From NCBI RefSeq assembly GCF_016924145.1, contig NZ_JAFFZO010000001.1, positions 160,952 through 224,951 of the forward strand: DNA of 64,000 nucleotides, in the 5' to 3' direction. The notes beneath the pieces were generated by a model. That model was not told the DNA's origin. It made no database searches and saw only the letters and a list, made by a program, of their open reading frames with translations. The DNA comes from Amphritea pacifica. GTDB taxonomy: Bacteria; Pseudomonadota; Gammaproteobacteria; Pseudomonadales; Balneatricaceae. Shown here piece after piece: positions 1 to 8,649 of the stretch (positions are counted from its first letter, which is position 1; every line of letters begins with the position of its first letter). Position numbers and translations under genes: made by a program.

Positions 1-993
1 TTGCAAATTTCGACCAGAGGGTCTGTTAGTCTGCCTGGTGTAGCGCTGGCCAAAGACGAGGATGTGATTCGTTTCAGTCAGGCTACCAGAACCTGGTCAA
101 TCATGTTTGATGGCAGTGATCTGAGCTCAGACTTTAATGATGGTGCTGCAGATATTGACGCACTGACACACCCTGATGCCAACCAGTTGCTATTCAGTAT
201 CCTTCTGGATAAAAACCCGCTGGTGGGCATCAATGCAGGGAAAGAAGATGTGCTGCACTACAGCGGAAGCTTTGGTCTCAATAACACCACCGGCCTTCTG
301 CAAAACAGGCTGGATATGTCGGTCGTAACAAGCTTACCCAATCATGCGAATATTAATGGTATGAGTTGGAGCAGTGGTACACCTTACGTTAACAGTGCAC
401 CGCTGCCAGGCGATGACAACTATAATCTTGATCTGCGCCTTAACCCAGCTGGGCTAACTGTTGCGGCACCGGGTGTTCTGGCTAACGATAGCGACCCTGA
501 CATGAACACCCTCTCGGTTGTTGCCGGCAGTCTGGTTACCGATAATGGTGGCAGTCTGGTCATCGCAGCTGATGGTAGCTTTACCTACACCCCTGTTATT
601 AGCAGTGGGGTGGAAACAGCAACCTATACGGTTGAAGATAGTTACGGCGGTCAGGCGCAGGGCACAATCACTATCACTGTTGAAACCAGTCCGGAACCCG
701 TTAACGAAGCACCTGTCGGTGTCGTCGATAACGTATCAATGACTAAGAACACCAGCATTGTAATTGATGTTCTTGCCAATGATACCGATTCAACCGGGTT
801 TATCGATCCTTCTACGGTTTACATCAAGCTGCAACCGATTAACGGCGGCATAGCAACGGTAAATCCCGACGGAACGATCTCATTTACACCTGCAACCAAC
901 TTTGTCGGTACAGATGTGTTCCGGTACAGGGTTTACGACAACCTTGGTCTGGAGTCTAAATCGACCAGTGTTCGTGTGAATGTAACCAACTAA
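1..993 (+). CDS. C-terminal part of a cadherin/Ig-like repeat protein (5' cut by window)
   Basis: The reading frame is open from the first base and the TTG at base 1 is not a credible start, so this is the tail of a larger, probably exported protein. Residues about 130-228 form a cadherin-like repeat with the signature LANDSDPD and a DGSFTYTP strand. Residues about 235-330 form a second repeat containing VLANDTDS and DGTISFTP. Such tandem repeats are typical of secreted or surface adhesins and large exoenzymes of marine bacteria. The last repeat closely resembles the C-terminal repeat of the S8 protease 2.8 kb downstream (shared NGG...NPDGT.S.TPA and FRYRV elements). The first 120 residues are not recognised. 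Enzyme or adhesin activity cannot be assigned from this fragment. Confidence 0.8.
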   Translation: MQISTRGSVSLPGVALAKDEDVIRFSQATRTWSIMFDGSDLSSDFNDGAADIDALTHPDANQLLFSILLDKNPLVGINAGKEDVLHYSGSFGLNNTTGLLQNRLDMSVVTSLPNHANINGMSWSSGTPYVNSAPLPGDDNYNLDLRLNPAGLTVAAPGVLANDSDPDMNTLSVVAGSLVTDNGGSLVIAADGSFTYTPVISSGVETATYTVEDSYGGQAQGTITITVETSPEPVNEAPVGVVDNVSMTKNTSIVIDVLANDTDSTGFIDPSTVYIKLQPINGGIATVNPDGTISFTPATNFVGTDVFRYRVYDNLGLESKSTSVRVNVTN

Positions 994-1318
994 CCCCCCA
1001 GCAAGCAGAGTCCAGGGTAGGACAACTGTTTGCCAAAGGGGAGCCTTAAGGCTCCCCTTTTTTTATTTTTAAATCAGCAGGATCATATTCTCATATTTAA
1101 CAAAAATCCCCCTGGTTTTATGTCGCAAATGAGAGAGGCAACCAGACATACCACCCGCCCCGCCATTGTCTCCAAAAACATACACACCTAACTATCTGAT
1201 TTAATTCAATTTATAAAGAAGAAAATCTAATACGGCCTGTAAATTGCTTAATAATTAATACGCTGTCTGTAATGGGATTGGAGACAGTCCAGGATTAACC
1301 AATGGGGGAGGGAAAGCG
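994..1318. other. Intergenic region with terminator and leader
   Basis: This 325-bp gap holds the strong terminator of the upstream gene (1038-1064) and then about 250 bp of AT-rich leader before the next start. A purine-rich GGGGGAGGG stretch 7-15 bases before 1319 is the ribosome binding site. I see no further gene or convincing promoter in it. Confidence 0.6.
1038..1064 (+). terminator. Rho-independent terminator
   Basis: A perfect 8-bp stem GGGGAGCC / GGCTCCCC with a TTAA loop is followed by seven T residues. It closes the repeat-protein gene and separates it from the protease/secretion block. Confidence 0.92.
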
Positions 1319-1780
1319 ATGATCAGCTTTTTCAGAATTAACATGCTTCATTCGCTGAAGATACTATTGCTCTGTTGTGCAGTACAGCTTCTTCAGCCAG
1401 CGGCCGCAGCCGGGATTTTACCTGAAAATGTGCAGGCAGAGCTTGAACAGCAGTGGGGTATCCGTGTCATCTCTCTGCGCCAGTCTGCTGCAGGTTATAT
1501 GCTCGATTTTCGTTACAAGGTGACAGATCCGGTTAAGGCTAAAAAAGTGCTCGACCGCTCAATCAAACCGCAACTGATCGTTACCAGTACTGGCAACCAC
1601 CTGCAGGTGCCAGCTCCTTCCAAGATTGGACCTCTGCGTCAGTCTTCCAGAGAACCCAGAACTGATACCAACTATTTCATCTTCTTTGCCAACCCCCGCC
1701 GCCAGGTAAATATCGGTGATGAGGTCAGTATTCAGATTGGCAAACTTGAAATACCCGGATTGAAGGTCAGCAACAGCTGA
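1319..1780 (+). CDS. Small exported protein of unknown function
   Basis: A 153-residue protein with an N-terminal hydrophobic stretch (residues about 10-30, KILLLCCAVQLLQPAAAA) that looks like a Sec signal peptide cleaved after an Ala-rich end. The mature part contains a short conserved-looking segment, FRYKVTDPVKAKKVLDR, and a C-terminal half rich in beta-forming residues. No family is recognised. A strong GGGAGGG ribosome binding site supports the ATG at 1319. It ends 15 bases before the S8 protease, so the two are almost certainly co-transcribed. Its size and position would suit a protease accessory or chaperone, but that is inference from context only. Confidence 0.75.
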   Translation: MISFFRINMLHSLKILLLCCAVQLLQPAAAAGILPENVQAELEQQWGIRVISLRQSAAGYMLDFRYKVTDPVKAKKVLDRSIKPQLIVTSTGNHLQVPAPSKIGPLRQSSREPRTDTNYFIFFANPRRQVNIGDEVSIQIGKLEIPGLKVSNS

Positions 1781-1795
1781 AGTGGAGCGATCTGC

Positions 1796-3844
1796 ATGAA
1801 GACGACAACATGGCCATTGTTCAGACCCGTCTGCTTCTCTGCAACGCTGCTCTTTTCGGTACTCAGCCATGCGGCCGTTATTTCAGAAGAGTTACAACTG
1901 CAGCTGGACGCTACCGGAAGCTTTGACCCGGTACCGGTTATATTGCAATTTAACGATCAGAACAGCAGCCAGCAAGCCCTGCGGCAGATTCGCAAAGCGA
2001 TTCGTCAGCAACTCAAAACTGACACGCAGCTGAGTAAAACGGAAAGAAAGCAACTACGCAGGCTATTACGCTCTGAAGTGATTCAGTCGCTTCGGCAACA
2101 GCTGATAAACTCACGAAAACAGCTCGACCCTCTGCTGGATTTTTCGGCTCAGGGACAGATTAAAGACCTCTGGCTGATCAATTCCGTGGCACTGACCCTG
2201 CCCGCCTATATGGTTGAAGCACTGGCACAGCTGCCCCAGGTCTCCTCCCTGAGAGCTGACCTGCTGACCGCCGCACCGGGGCAGGCTTATACGCCACCCT
2301 CAACCCCGGAATGGAACGTCAGCAGTATTAATGTTCCGTCTCTCTGGAGTCAGGGAATTACCGGGGATAATATCGTTGTTGCCATCATTGATAGCGGTGT
2401 CGATGGTGCGCATCCTGATCTGGCAGGCAGGTTTCGCGGCGGCAGCAGCGACTGGCTTGATATGCACAGCAGCAGCACTACCCCCATTGATGGCTTTGGC
2501 CATGGCACCAACGTCACCGGCCTGATTCTCGGGGGGGACAGTTCCGGAACCGCACTGGGTATGGCCCCTAATGCACAGTGGATAGCCGCCAGGGTATTCG
2601 ATAACACCGGATATGCAGCTCTCAGTGACCTGCATGCGGGACTGCAATGGGCTTTAGATCCGGATGGCGACCCAAACACCGACGATGCCCCCGATATTGT
2701 CAATAACTCCTGGGGGCTATACGACACGTCAGTATCATGCAATACCGAATTTCAGACAGATATACAGGCCCTGAAAGACTCCGATATTGCCGTTACCTTT
2801 GCAGCAGGTAACTCGGGTCCCAGCAGCAACAGCAGTTTAAGCCCGGCGAACCTGCCGGGAATCATGTCGGTCGGGTCTCTGCAACTAAACCCGGACAGTT
2901 CGCTAACCGTTGCCCGCAGCAGTAGCCGGGGGCCCTCTCCCTGTGATGCGAACGCCGTATTTCCAACAGTCGCAGCACCCGGCATCGATGTTCAGACCAC
3001 CGGGATGTCCTACGGCAGCGGCCAGCCCTATACCGAATGGGTCGGTGGCACCTCGTTTGCGGTCGCCCATGTATCCGGGGTGATGGCGCTACTGAAAAGT
3101 GCCGTGCCGACGGCAACGGTGGCCCAGCTGGAACAGGCGATTAATGAAACAGCTGCTGATATTGATCTGCCAGGCCCTGATAATAACAGCGGGTACGGTC
3201 TGGTAGATGCTCAGGCGGCATACCTGCGATTACTCGAGCTGACACAGCCAGCCAATAGCGCACCGCTGGCGTTGCCTGACCGGTATAGTGTCGATCAATA
3301 TGGAAAAGTTTTTATCCCGATTCGAAACGGTCTTCTGAGTAATGACTCTGACGCTGATCAGGACAAACTGACCGCCCACCTGGTCAGAGGCCCATTAAAT
3401 GGTTCGCTAAACCTGGACAGCAACGGCAGTTTCATCTACCGCAACAGAAAGGCTGCCCAATCTGATAACTTTATCTATGTCGCCAGCGATGGCCAGGCCT
3501 ATAGTGAAGAGATTACCGTAACACTCAAAATTATTTCTGGTGATACTAACGTAGTCAATCATGCCCCTTCCGCTATCGAAGATTTTTATTGGGTATATAG
3601 AGACCGGACGTCGATACTGGATGTGATAACTAACGACACGGACGCAGAAGATAATATTGATCCAACGACTGTCACAGTCGTAATCCCACCAACCAACGGA
3701 GGCACACTGATTTCCAATCCGGATGGCACCCTCTCCTACACCCCAGCTGAGGGGTTTTCTGGCCGGGAAGCGTTCAGATACCGGGTATGGGATACGCTGA
3801 ATAGACGCTCTAACCCTGCGACAGTGGTTATACGCGTAAAATAG
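1796..3844 (+). CDS. Exported subtilisin-family (S8) serine protease with C-terminal Ig-like repeats
   Basis: A 682-residue protein. Residues 1-27 are a signal peptide ending in SHAA. Residues about 28-165 form a charged, Gln-rich helical prodomain. The S8 catalytic domain spans about 180-480 with Asp199 in IIDSGVDGAHPDLAG, His236 in GFGHGTN and Ser420 in GGTSFAVAHVSG. The usual GTSMAxPH has Phe for Met and Ala for Pro here, but the three catalytic residues are intact. Two cadherin/Ig-like repeats follow (about 490-580 and 590-682), the second matching the last repeat of the protein at 1-993. The next genes encode type II secretion components, so export across the outer membrane by that system is a reasonable inference. 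Start chosen at the ATG with GGAG eight bases upstream. Confidence 0.93.
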   Translation: MKTTTWPLFRPVCFSATLLFSVLSHAAVISEELQLQLDATGSFDPVPVILQFNDQNSSQQALRQIRKAIRQQLKTDTQLSKTERKQLRRLLRSEVIQSLRQQLINSRKQLDPLLDFSAQGQIKDLWLINSVALTLPAYMVEALAQLPQVSSLRADLLTAAPGQAYTPPSTPEWNVSSINVPSLWSQGITGDNIVVAIIDSGVDGAHPDLAGRFRGGSSDWLDMHSSSTTPIDGFGHGTNVTGLILGGDSSGTALGMAPNAQWIAARVFDNTGYAALSDLHAGLQWALDPDGDPNTDDAPDIVNNSWGLYDTSVSCNTEFQTDIQALKDSDIAVTFAAGNSGPSSNSSLSPANLPGIMSVGSLQLNPDSSLTVARSSSRGPSPCDANAVFPTVAAPGIDVQTTGMSYGSGQPYTEWVGGTSFAVAHVSGVMALLKSAVPTATVAQLEQAINETAADIDLPGPDNNSGYGLVDAQAAYLRLLELTQPANSAPLALPDRYSVDQYGKVFIPIRNGLLSNDSDADQDKLTAHLVRGPLNGSLNLDSNGSFIYRNRKAAQSDNFIYVASDGQAYSEEITVTLKIISGDTNVVNHAPSAIEDFYWVYRDRTSILDVITNDTDAEDNIDPTTVTVVIPPTNGGTLISNPDGTLSYTPAEGFSGREAFRYRVWDTLNRRSNPATVVIRVK

Positions 3845-3920
3845 AGATATAAATGAGGTTGCAGCTGGCAGGGAGCCCGCTGCTTATAACGGATGCTGAA
3901 AACCGGGGGGTTACCAGCAG

Positions 3921-5030
3921 ATGACAACAGACAGCTCAACTTCCGGCCTGTTTACTCAGAGGTTTCGGGGGATCATTGCAGCACTTTCCAGCGCTCTCAG
4001 CTGGTGGTTTGGTCAATTAGGCCAGATGCTACCCGCCAGAATCCGGGCGGGATGGCAGCAGGACAGTTTTAGTCTGATTCTGGAGCTACAGAATCAACAG
4101 CTTAGTATCAGTGCCGGCCAGCAACACTGGACGCTCCCGTCACCATGGGATACAAGTTCACTGCCCGAGACGTTGAAACAGGTGATTGCAAAAGCTCAGA
4201 ACGCAACCCTGAGTCTGGCCGATGACATGATTCTGCAGACCCGTGTCAGTGTGCCCCGCAACGCCCGCGACTATATCGACAATGTCGTGCGCTTCGAGAT
4301 GGACCGTCTGACTCCCTTCAGGGCTGACCAGGTCTACTTCGATACCGGCCCCGTTACCGATGAACCGGGAAAAGAGCAGTGTCATACAGAGTTATATCTG
4401 ATCCCTAAAGAGCAACTTCAGACTATTCTCAATCAACTGGAGCAACTGGGTATCACTCCTGACAGGATCATACCTCAGGGGTTTCTGAACCAACATGACA
4501 GCCACCTTAACCTGCTACCTCAATCCGATGAAGCATCTCGCCGTTCCCGTTACCTGCGTTTTCAGTTTGGGCTGGTAAGTCTTAATCTGCTGTTATTGAT
4601 TACCATCGTCAGCCTGCCACTGGCGCAGAAACAGACTCAGATAGAGCAACTGACTGAAGCGGTCGCCCAGTTGCGCAGCCAGGCCGAAGAGGTGTTTCAG
4701 ATTCGCGAAGAACGACAAACGCTGTTCCAGCAGCAGCAGAACTATGTCGATATAAAACAGCAACAAAGTTCGGTCCTGTCACTGATCGACGAACTGACCC
4801 GCTTGTTACCCGATGAGGTATGGTTGAGCAAGATGTCGATGCAGGGCAGATCCCTGCGCATTCAGGGCGAAGCAGACAATGCCTCTGAGCTGATCGCTCT
4901 GCTGCAAAACTCTGGCAAACTTACCGATGTAAGTTTTTTCTCACCGGTCACTCAGGACCCCCGTTCGGGTAAAGAGCGTTTTATGATCTCAGCCAGGCAG
5001 AGTCCGGGAGAAAGCCATGCAGCTCAATAA
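3921..5030 (+). CDS. gspL: Type II secretion inner-membrane protein GspL-like, with PilN-type domain
   Basis: A 369-residue bitopic protein. Residues about 1-205 are cytoplasmic and resemble the actin-like GspL/PilM region (FEMDRLTPFRADQVYFD). A transmembrane helix lies at about 213-232 (FGLVSLNLLLLITIVSLPLA), followed by a coiled coil rich in Gln and Glu (about 235-285) and a PilN-type periplasmic domain (LTRLLPDEVWLSKMSMQG). GspL links the secretion ATPase to GspM and the pseudopilus. It overlaps the next gene by 14 bases, indicating coupled translation. The order L-M-N-D matches the end of Xps-type type II secretion operons, whose E-K genes are not in this window. An MSHA-pilus MshI role is the main alternative. 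Confidence 0.8.
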   Translation: MTTDSSTSGLFTQRFRGIIAALSSALSWWFGQLGQMLPARIRAGWQQDSFSLILELQNQQLSISAGQQHWTLPSPWDTSSLPETLKQVIAKAQNATLSLADDMILQTRVSVPRNARDYIDNVVRFEMDRLTPFRADQVYFDTGPVTDEPGKEQCHTELYLIPKEQLQTILNQLEQLGITPDRIIPQGFLNQHDSHLNLLPQSDEASRRSRYLRFQFGLVSLNLLLLITIVSLPLAQKQTQIEQLTEAVAQLRSQAEEVFQIREERQTLFQQQQNYVDIKQQQSSVLSLIDELTRLLPDEVWLSKMSMQGRSLRIQGEADNASELIALLQNSGKLTDVSFFSPVTQDPRSGKERFMISARQSPGESHAAQ

Positions 5031-5604
5031 ACAGCAGCAACGTTATCTGGCTCTGGGGATACTGGCAACGGTGCTGACTCTGCTTTACCTGCTGGTCATA
5101 GGCCCGGTTATCAGCCGCTATCAGCAGGCAAATGATCAGATCGAAACCCTGACATTTCAGCTGCAACGCTACCAGAATCTGAATAACAGCCGCCCCAACG
5201 AGGAAGCATTACTACAGCAGGTGAAACAGGACTCCCCATTAAGGCCCTACTTTCTGGAAGGCGAAACCCGCTCGGTGGTGTCCGCAAAATTACAGCAGCA
5301 CCTGAAGCAGCTTGTTGCCCGCACCGGTGGCCAGATCGTCAGTACACAGGGGCTTCCTGCAGAACAGAGTGGCGATCAGTTATTGCGCAGCATCACCCTG
5401 AAAGTTCAGTACAAGGCGGGCATCGATGAGCTGAAAGAGTTGCTGTTTGCTCTGGAAACCAGCAAACCCGGACTCTATGTCGAAGACCTGAGCATAAGCT
5501 CCGCCCCGATACGAACCTCCAGTTACGCCCGCAGGCAGGTATTGCCACCACTGGATATCCGCTTTAACCTCACGGGCTACACCACCGGCAGGGAGACGTT
5601 ATGA
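5017..5604 (+). CDS. gspM: Type II secretion protein GspM-like
   Basis: A 195-residue protein with a short cytoplasmic N-terminus, one transmembrane helix (about residues 9-32, YLALGILATVLTLLYLLVIGPV), a coiled coil (about 33-60) and a periplasmic ferredoxin-like domain (about 85-190), the standard GspM/PilO layout. It would pair with the GspL-like protein in the inner-membrane platform. The start lies inside the end of gspL with a GGGAG ribosome binding site six bases upstream, and the gene ends in a 4-base ATGA overlap with the next gene, so the L-M-N genes are translationally coupled. Confidence 0.8.
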   Translation: MQLNKQQQRYLALGILATVLTLLYLLVIGPVISRYQQANDQIETLTFQLQRYQNLNNSRPNEEALLQQVKQDSPLRPYFLEGETRSVVSAKLQQHLKQLVARTGGQIVSTQGLPAEQSGDQLLRSITLKVQYKAGIDELKELLFALETSKPGLYVEDLSISSAPIRTSSYARRQVLPPLDIRFNLTGYTTGRETL

Positions 5605-6188
5605 ACACAGTCCGCTACCTGACCCGGCTAACCCTGCTGCAACTGGGTGTAATGGCAATATTAACCGCTATTCTTAGCGCTCAATTCATGATGCCGGTTG
5701 CTGAACCAACACAACGGTCTGATGAGCAGCTCTCCGAGCCCTCATCGCTCCCAGAGCTACCATCAATTGCGGAACCCGATCTGCAGATCGATCAGTTTCT
5801 CGAGATCAGTGAACGGCCACTGTTTTACTCCACCCGTAAACCCCAGGAGATCAGCACTGCGATGACCGCTATCCGCAGACCCGACCGCACGCCAGAACAG
5901 GACTGGATACTCACAGGTATTATTATCAATGGAGAGGATAATGTGGCCCTCTTCAGCGCTATCGGCAAGAAGAACTATGAGTCGCTGAGAAGCGGGATGA
6001 AGCTGAGTGACTGGACGCTCGATGAGATAACGCCGGATAGCGTCACCTTTAGTAATGATGGACGTAAAATTGAGATGCCTTTGATTAAACCTACAGCACC
6101 CTCGCAGGCAGGGCGCAGCAGGTCCTCCTCTCTTTTTATGAATCAGAGTCAGTATGGCAAAGTCGTGCGTCCGTTGGATAACCAGTAG
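5601..6188 (+). CDS. Type II secretion protein GspN/GspC-like (XpsN type)
   Basis: A 195-residue protein with one N-terminal membrane helix (about residues 8-30), a Pro/Glu-rich linker (about 35-75) and a small C-terminal beta domain (about 95-165) containing DWILTGIIINGEDNVALFS. That last segment resembles the homology region of GspC/PilP proteins, which contacts the N0 domain of the secretin. Its place between gspM and gspD is where the short GspN/XpsN protein sits in Xps-type operons and where PilP or MshK sits in pilus operons. It starts on the ATGA that ends gspM. Family assignment relies on context plus this weak motif. Confidence 0.65.
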   Translation: MNTVRYLTRLTLLQLGVMAILTAILSAQFMMPVAEPTQRSDEQLSEPSSLPELPSIAEPDLQIDQFLEISERPLFYSTRKPQEISTAMTAIRRPDRTPEQDWILTGIIINGEDNVALFSAIGKKNYESLRSGMKLSDWTLDEITPDSVTFSNDGRKIEMPLIKPTAPSQAGRSRSSSLFMNQSQYGKVVRPLDNQ

Positions 6189-6200
6189 CAGGAGAGTTTG

Positions 6201-8315
6201 ATGAACAACATATCTATTTGGAAAGTTATACCGCTGCTGGCTACCCTCTCAGGTCTGACAGGATGTAACAGCTCAGCCATCTATAAAGATGAAGGACTGA
6301 CCCCAAAGCAACCCGTTGGCCAGATTATTCACCAGCGCAATCAGGACCGAAATAGCGCAGCAGGAGCCAATAATACAACTGGCGTGGCCATGCAACAGAA
6401 TCAGGGCACCCCCTCCTCTGTCCCGGAGCGACAACGCTTTGAGCTGGTGTCCGAAGCCCGGCCGATGATAACCCAGAGCCAACCGGCGTCCACGGGTAGT
6501 GGCGAGGGAAATATCACCCTCAATTTTAACGATACGGATATCCATGAGGTGGCAAAAACCATTCTCGGGGATATTCTGAACCGCAACTATGCGATTAATG
6601 ACGCTGTCAATATCAGGGTGTCGCTGCACACCAGTCAGCCCCTGAATCGCGATGCCCTGATCCCCACCCTCGACTCACTGCTGTTTATGCATGGTGCGGT
6701 ACTGCGGGATAACGGCCACCTGATTGAGATCATGCCCAAGAGCAACACCCTGGCCGGTGGCGCTCCACAACTGAAACTGCAGAATGATCAGGGCTTCCAG
6801 ACGCTGGTAACACCACTACGCTATATCGCTGCCAAAGAGATGGAAAAAATTCTCAAATCGGTAGCATCAGAGGGTGCCCGGATCACAGTCGATGAGCCCC
6901 ATAACCTGCTGCTGATGTCCGGCTCCCGCACCGAACTGAACACCCTGCTCAACACCATTGAGACATTTGACGTCAATCAGCTGCGGGGCATGTCGATCGG
7001 TCTGTTCCGCTTACAGTCAGTGGATACCCGGACAATACTGGGAGAGCTGGAAAATGTCTTTGGTGATAAATCCTCCGGCCCGATGGCGGGGCTGGTTAAA
7101 TTTGTCCCGATCGAGCGGCTGAATACCGTGATGGTGATCACTCCTCAGCCACAATACCTGAAAAGTGCTCAGCAGTGGATCGAGCGGCTCGACCGGATGG
7201 ACAATCTCGCCAGCACCTCGCTGCATGTGTACAAGGTCAAATACGGTAAAGCATCACACCTGGCCGGCATGCTCGAGCAGCTGTTCTCAGGGCAGCGTTC
7301 GAAGTCAGGCAACCAGGGCAGCGGCCCCCGCTCCCCATCCCCGACTACGGCTGCCGCGCCAGCAACAGGGACACCCGCGGTGATTTCCAGCCAGGGAACA
7401 CTGACACCTCTGGCCAGTCAGACCTCGCTAAGTAATCTTGGCGAGATCAGTATTATTGCCGACGAAGAGAACAACTCGCTGTTGGTGCTGGCCACCCAGG
7501 CCGACTACGGTGTGGTAGAACTGGCGCTACAGAAGCTGGATGTACTGCCTCAGCAGGTTTTGGTTGAAGCCACGATTGTCGAGGTGAAGCTCTCCGGGGA
7601 TCTGAAATACGGGATCGACTGGTTCTTCAAAAATGGGTTTGGCAACGGCGATACCGGTTATGGCTCCCTTTCCAGTCCACAAAGCAGCAGTGGTTTCAAA
7701 TATGAGGTGCTGGACCGCCTTAACAATCCGCTGGCCCTGCTGACTGCGCTGGCCTCCGACAGCCGCATCAATGTGATCTCCTCCCCCTCACTGATGGTGC
7801 TGGATAACCAGTCCGCCTCAATCAAGGTCGGTGATCAGGTGCCTATCTCCACCTCTGAAACCACCAATACCTCAAACAGCAGCGGCAATCTGATCACCAC
7901 GTCGGTTCAATATCGGGATACCGGTGTGCTGCTGGAGGTGACGCCACAGATCAAAGATGGCGGTATGGTGGTACTGGAGATCAATCAGGATGTCAGTGAC
8001 GCCTCTGTGACAACCTCGTCAGGTATTCAGTCACCTACCATCAATCAGCGTCAGATAAAAACCACCGTTGCGGTACAAAGTGGCGATACACTGGTGCTGG
8101 GGGGGCTCATCAGAGAGAACAAAGATCTGGGAGATGCCGGCCTGCCAGGGATAAAAGATGTGCCCGGTCTTGGCTATCTGTTTGGTTCCAAAAGTGAAAC
8201 CAGCCGCCGCACTGAACTGGTGGTGATGATCACACCGACAGCGATCAAAAACCGCAATCAGGCGCGGGAGGTTACCGATGAGTTTAAGCGGCAAATGAAA
8301 GCACTGAAACTGTAA
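6201..8315 (+). CDS. gspD: Type II secretion secretin GspD (outer-membrane lipoprotein)
   Basis: A 704-residue secretin forming the outer-membrane channel. The N-terminus is a lipoprotein signal with lipobox LTGC (Cys about residue 23). The N0 domain starts near residue 110 (ITLNFNDTDIHEVAKTIL), followed by N1-N3 repeats (about 185-440) interrupted by a low-complexity Ser/Pro/Ala/Thr linker at about 370-400. The secretin core follows (about 440-700) with INVISSPSLMVLDNQ, VGDQVPI and the GDTLVLGGLI.E segment. A TTG three bases upstream could also open the frame, but the ATG at 6201 has GGAG at ideal distance. Last gene of the block; a terminator follows 68 bases later. The size suits the family. 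Confidence 0.92.
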   Translation: MNNISIWKVIPLLATLSGLTGCNSSAIYKDEGLTPKQPVGQIIHQRNQDRNSAAGANNTTGVAMQQNQGTPSSVPERQRFELVSEARPMITQSQPASTGSGEGNITLNFNDTDIHEVAKTILGDILNRNYAINDAVNIRVSLHTSQPLNRDALIPTLDSLLFMHGAVLRDNGHLIEIMPKSNTLAGGAPQLKLQNDQGFQTLVTPLRYIAAKEMEKILKSVASEGARITVDEPHNLLLMSGSRTELNTLLNTIETFDVNQLRGMSIGLFRLQSVDTRTILGELENVFGDKSSGPMAGLVKFVPIERLNTVMVITPQPQYLKSAQQWIERLDRMDNLASTSLHVYKVKYGKASHLAGMLEQLFSGQRSKSGNQGSGPRSPSPTTAAAPATGTPAVISSQGTLTPLASQTSLSNLGEISIIADEENNSLLVLATQADYGVVELALQKLDVLPQQVLVEATIVEVKLSGDLKYGIDWFFKNGFGNGDTGYGSLSSPQSSSGFKYEVLDRLNNPLALLTALASDSRINVISSPSLMVLDNQSASIKVGDQVPISTSETTNTSNSSGNLITTSVQYRDTGVLLEVTPQIKDGGMVVLEINQDVSDASVTTSSGIQSPTINQRQIKTTVAVQSGDTLVLGGLIRENKDLGDAGLPGIKDVPGLGYLFGSKSETSRRTELVVMITPTAIKNRNQAREVTDEFKRQMKALKL

Positions 8316-8383
8316 CCAGATGGTCTGAAATACAACATTTGAGCAGCAGAGCGGCAACCAGATCAACTCTGTACAAAAAGCCA

Positions 8384-8408
8384 GCCGGACATCGCTGTCC
8401 GGCTTTTT
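8384..8408 (+). terminator. Bidirectional rho-independent terminator
   Basis: The stem GCCGGACA / TGTCCGGC with a four-base loop is followed by TTTTT. A run of five A residues on the other side (8376-8380) makes it work on the minus strand as well, so it separates the convergent gspD and sigma-factor operons. Confidence 0.9.
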
Positions 8409-8420
8409 CAATATGAAGGT

Positions 8421-8645
8421 TTATCTCCACCCCTGTTTCCAGTGACCGCTATCGGTCAGTATCTGCCAATGAATAACGTGTTCCCGGTGGCTGATCACGG
8501 CTTCAAGAACGCACTGTTGAACAACACCTTCATCATCTTTCAGCAACTTCGTCACTAAAAAATGTTTCTCTTTATTCTGCGGCTTAACCGCTGTCCACTT
8601 ACTCAAATGCAATTTAGACGGGTTAAATCGGTTCTTTTCTGCCAT
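8421..8645 (-). CDS. Small TIGR02450-family Trp-rich protein
   Basis: A 74-residue protein starting MAEKNRFNPSKL. The run KWTAVKPQNKEKHFLVT and the ending WQILTDSGHWKQGWR match the small tryptophan-rich family I know as TIGR02450, of unknown biochemical function. The frame is open further upstream, but the Met at 8645 is where family homology begins and it lies four bases after the stop of the anti-sigma gene, so the two are co-transcribed. That places this uncharacterised protein in the sigma/anti-sigma operon and probably in the same stress response, which is inference from position. Confidence 0.82.
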   Translation of the reverse strand: MAEKNRFNPSKLHLSKWTAVKPQNKEKHFLVTKLLKDDEGVVQQCVLEAVISHREHVIHWQILTDSGHWKQGWR

Positions 8646-8649
8646 CGGA

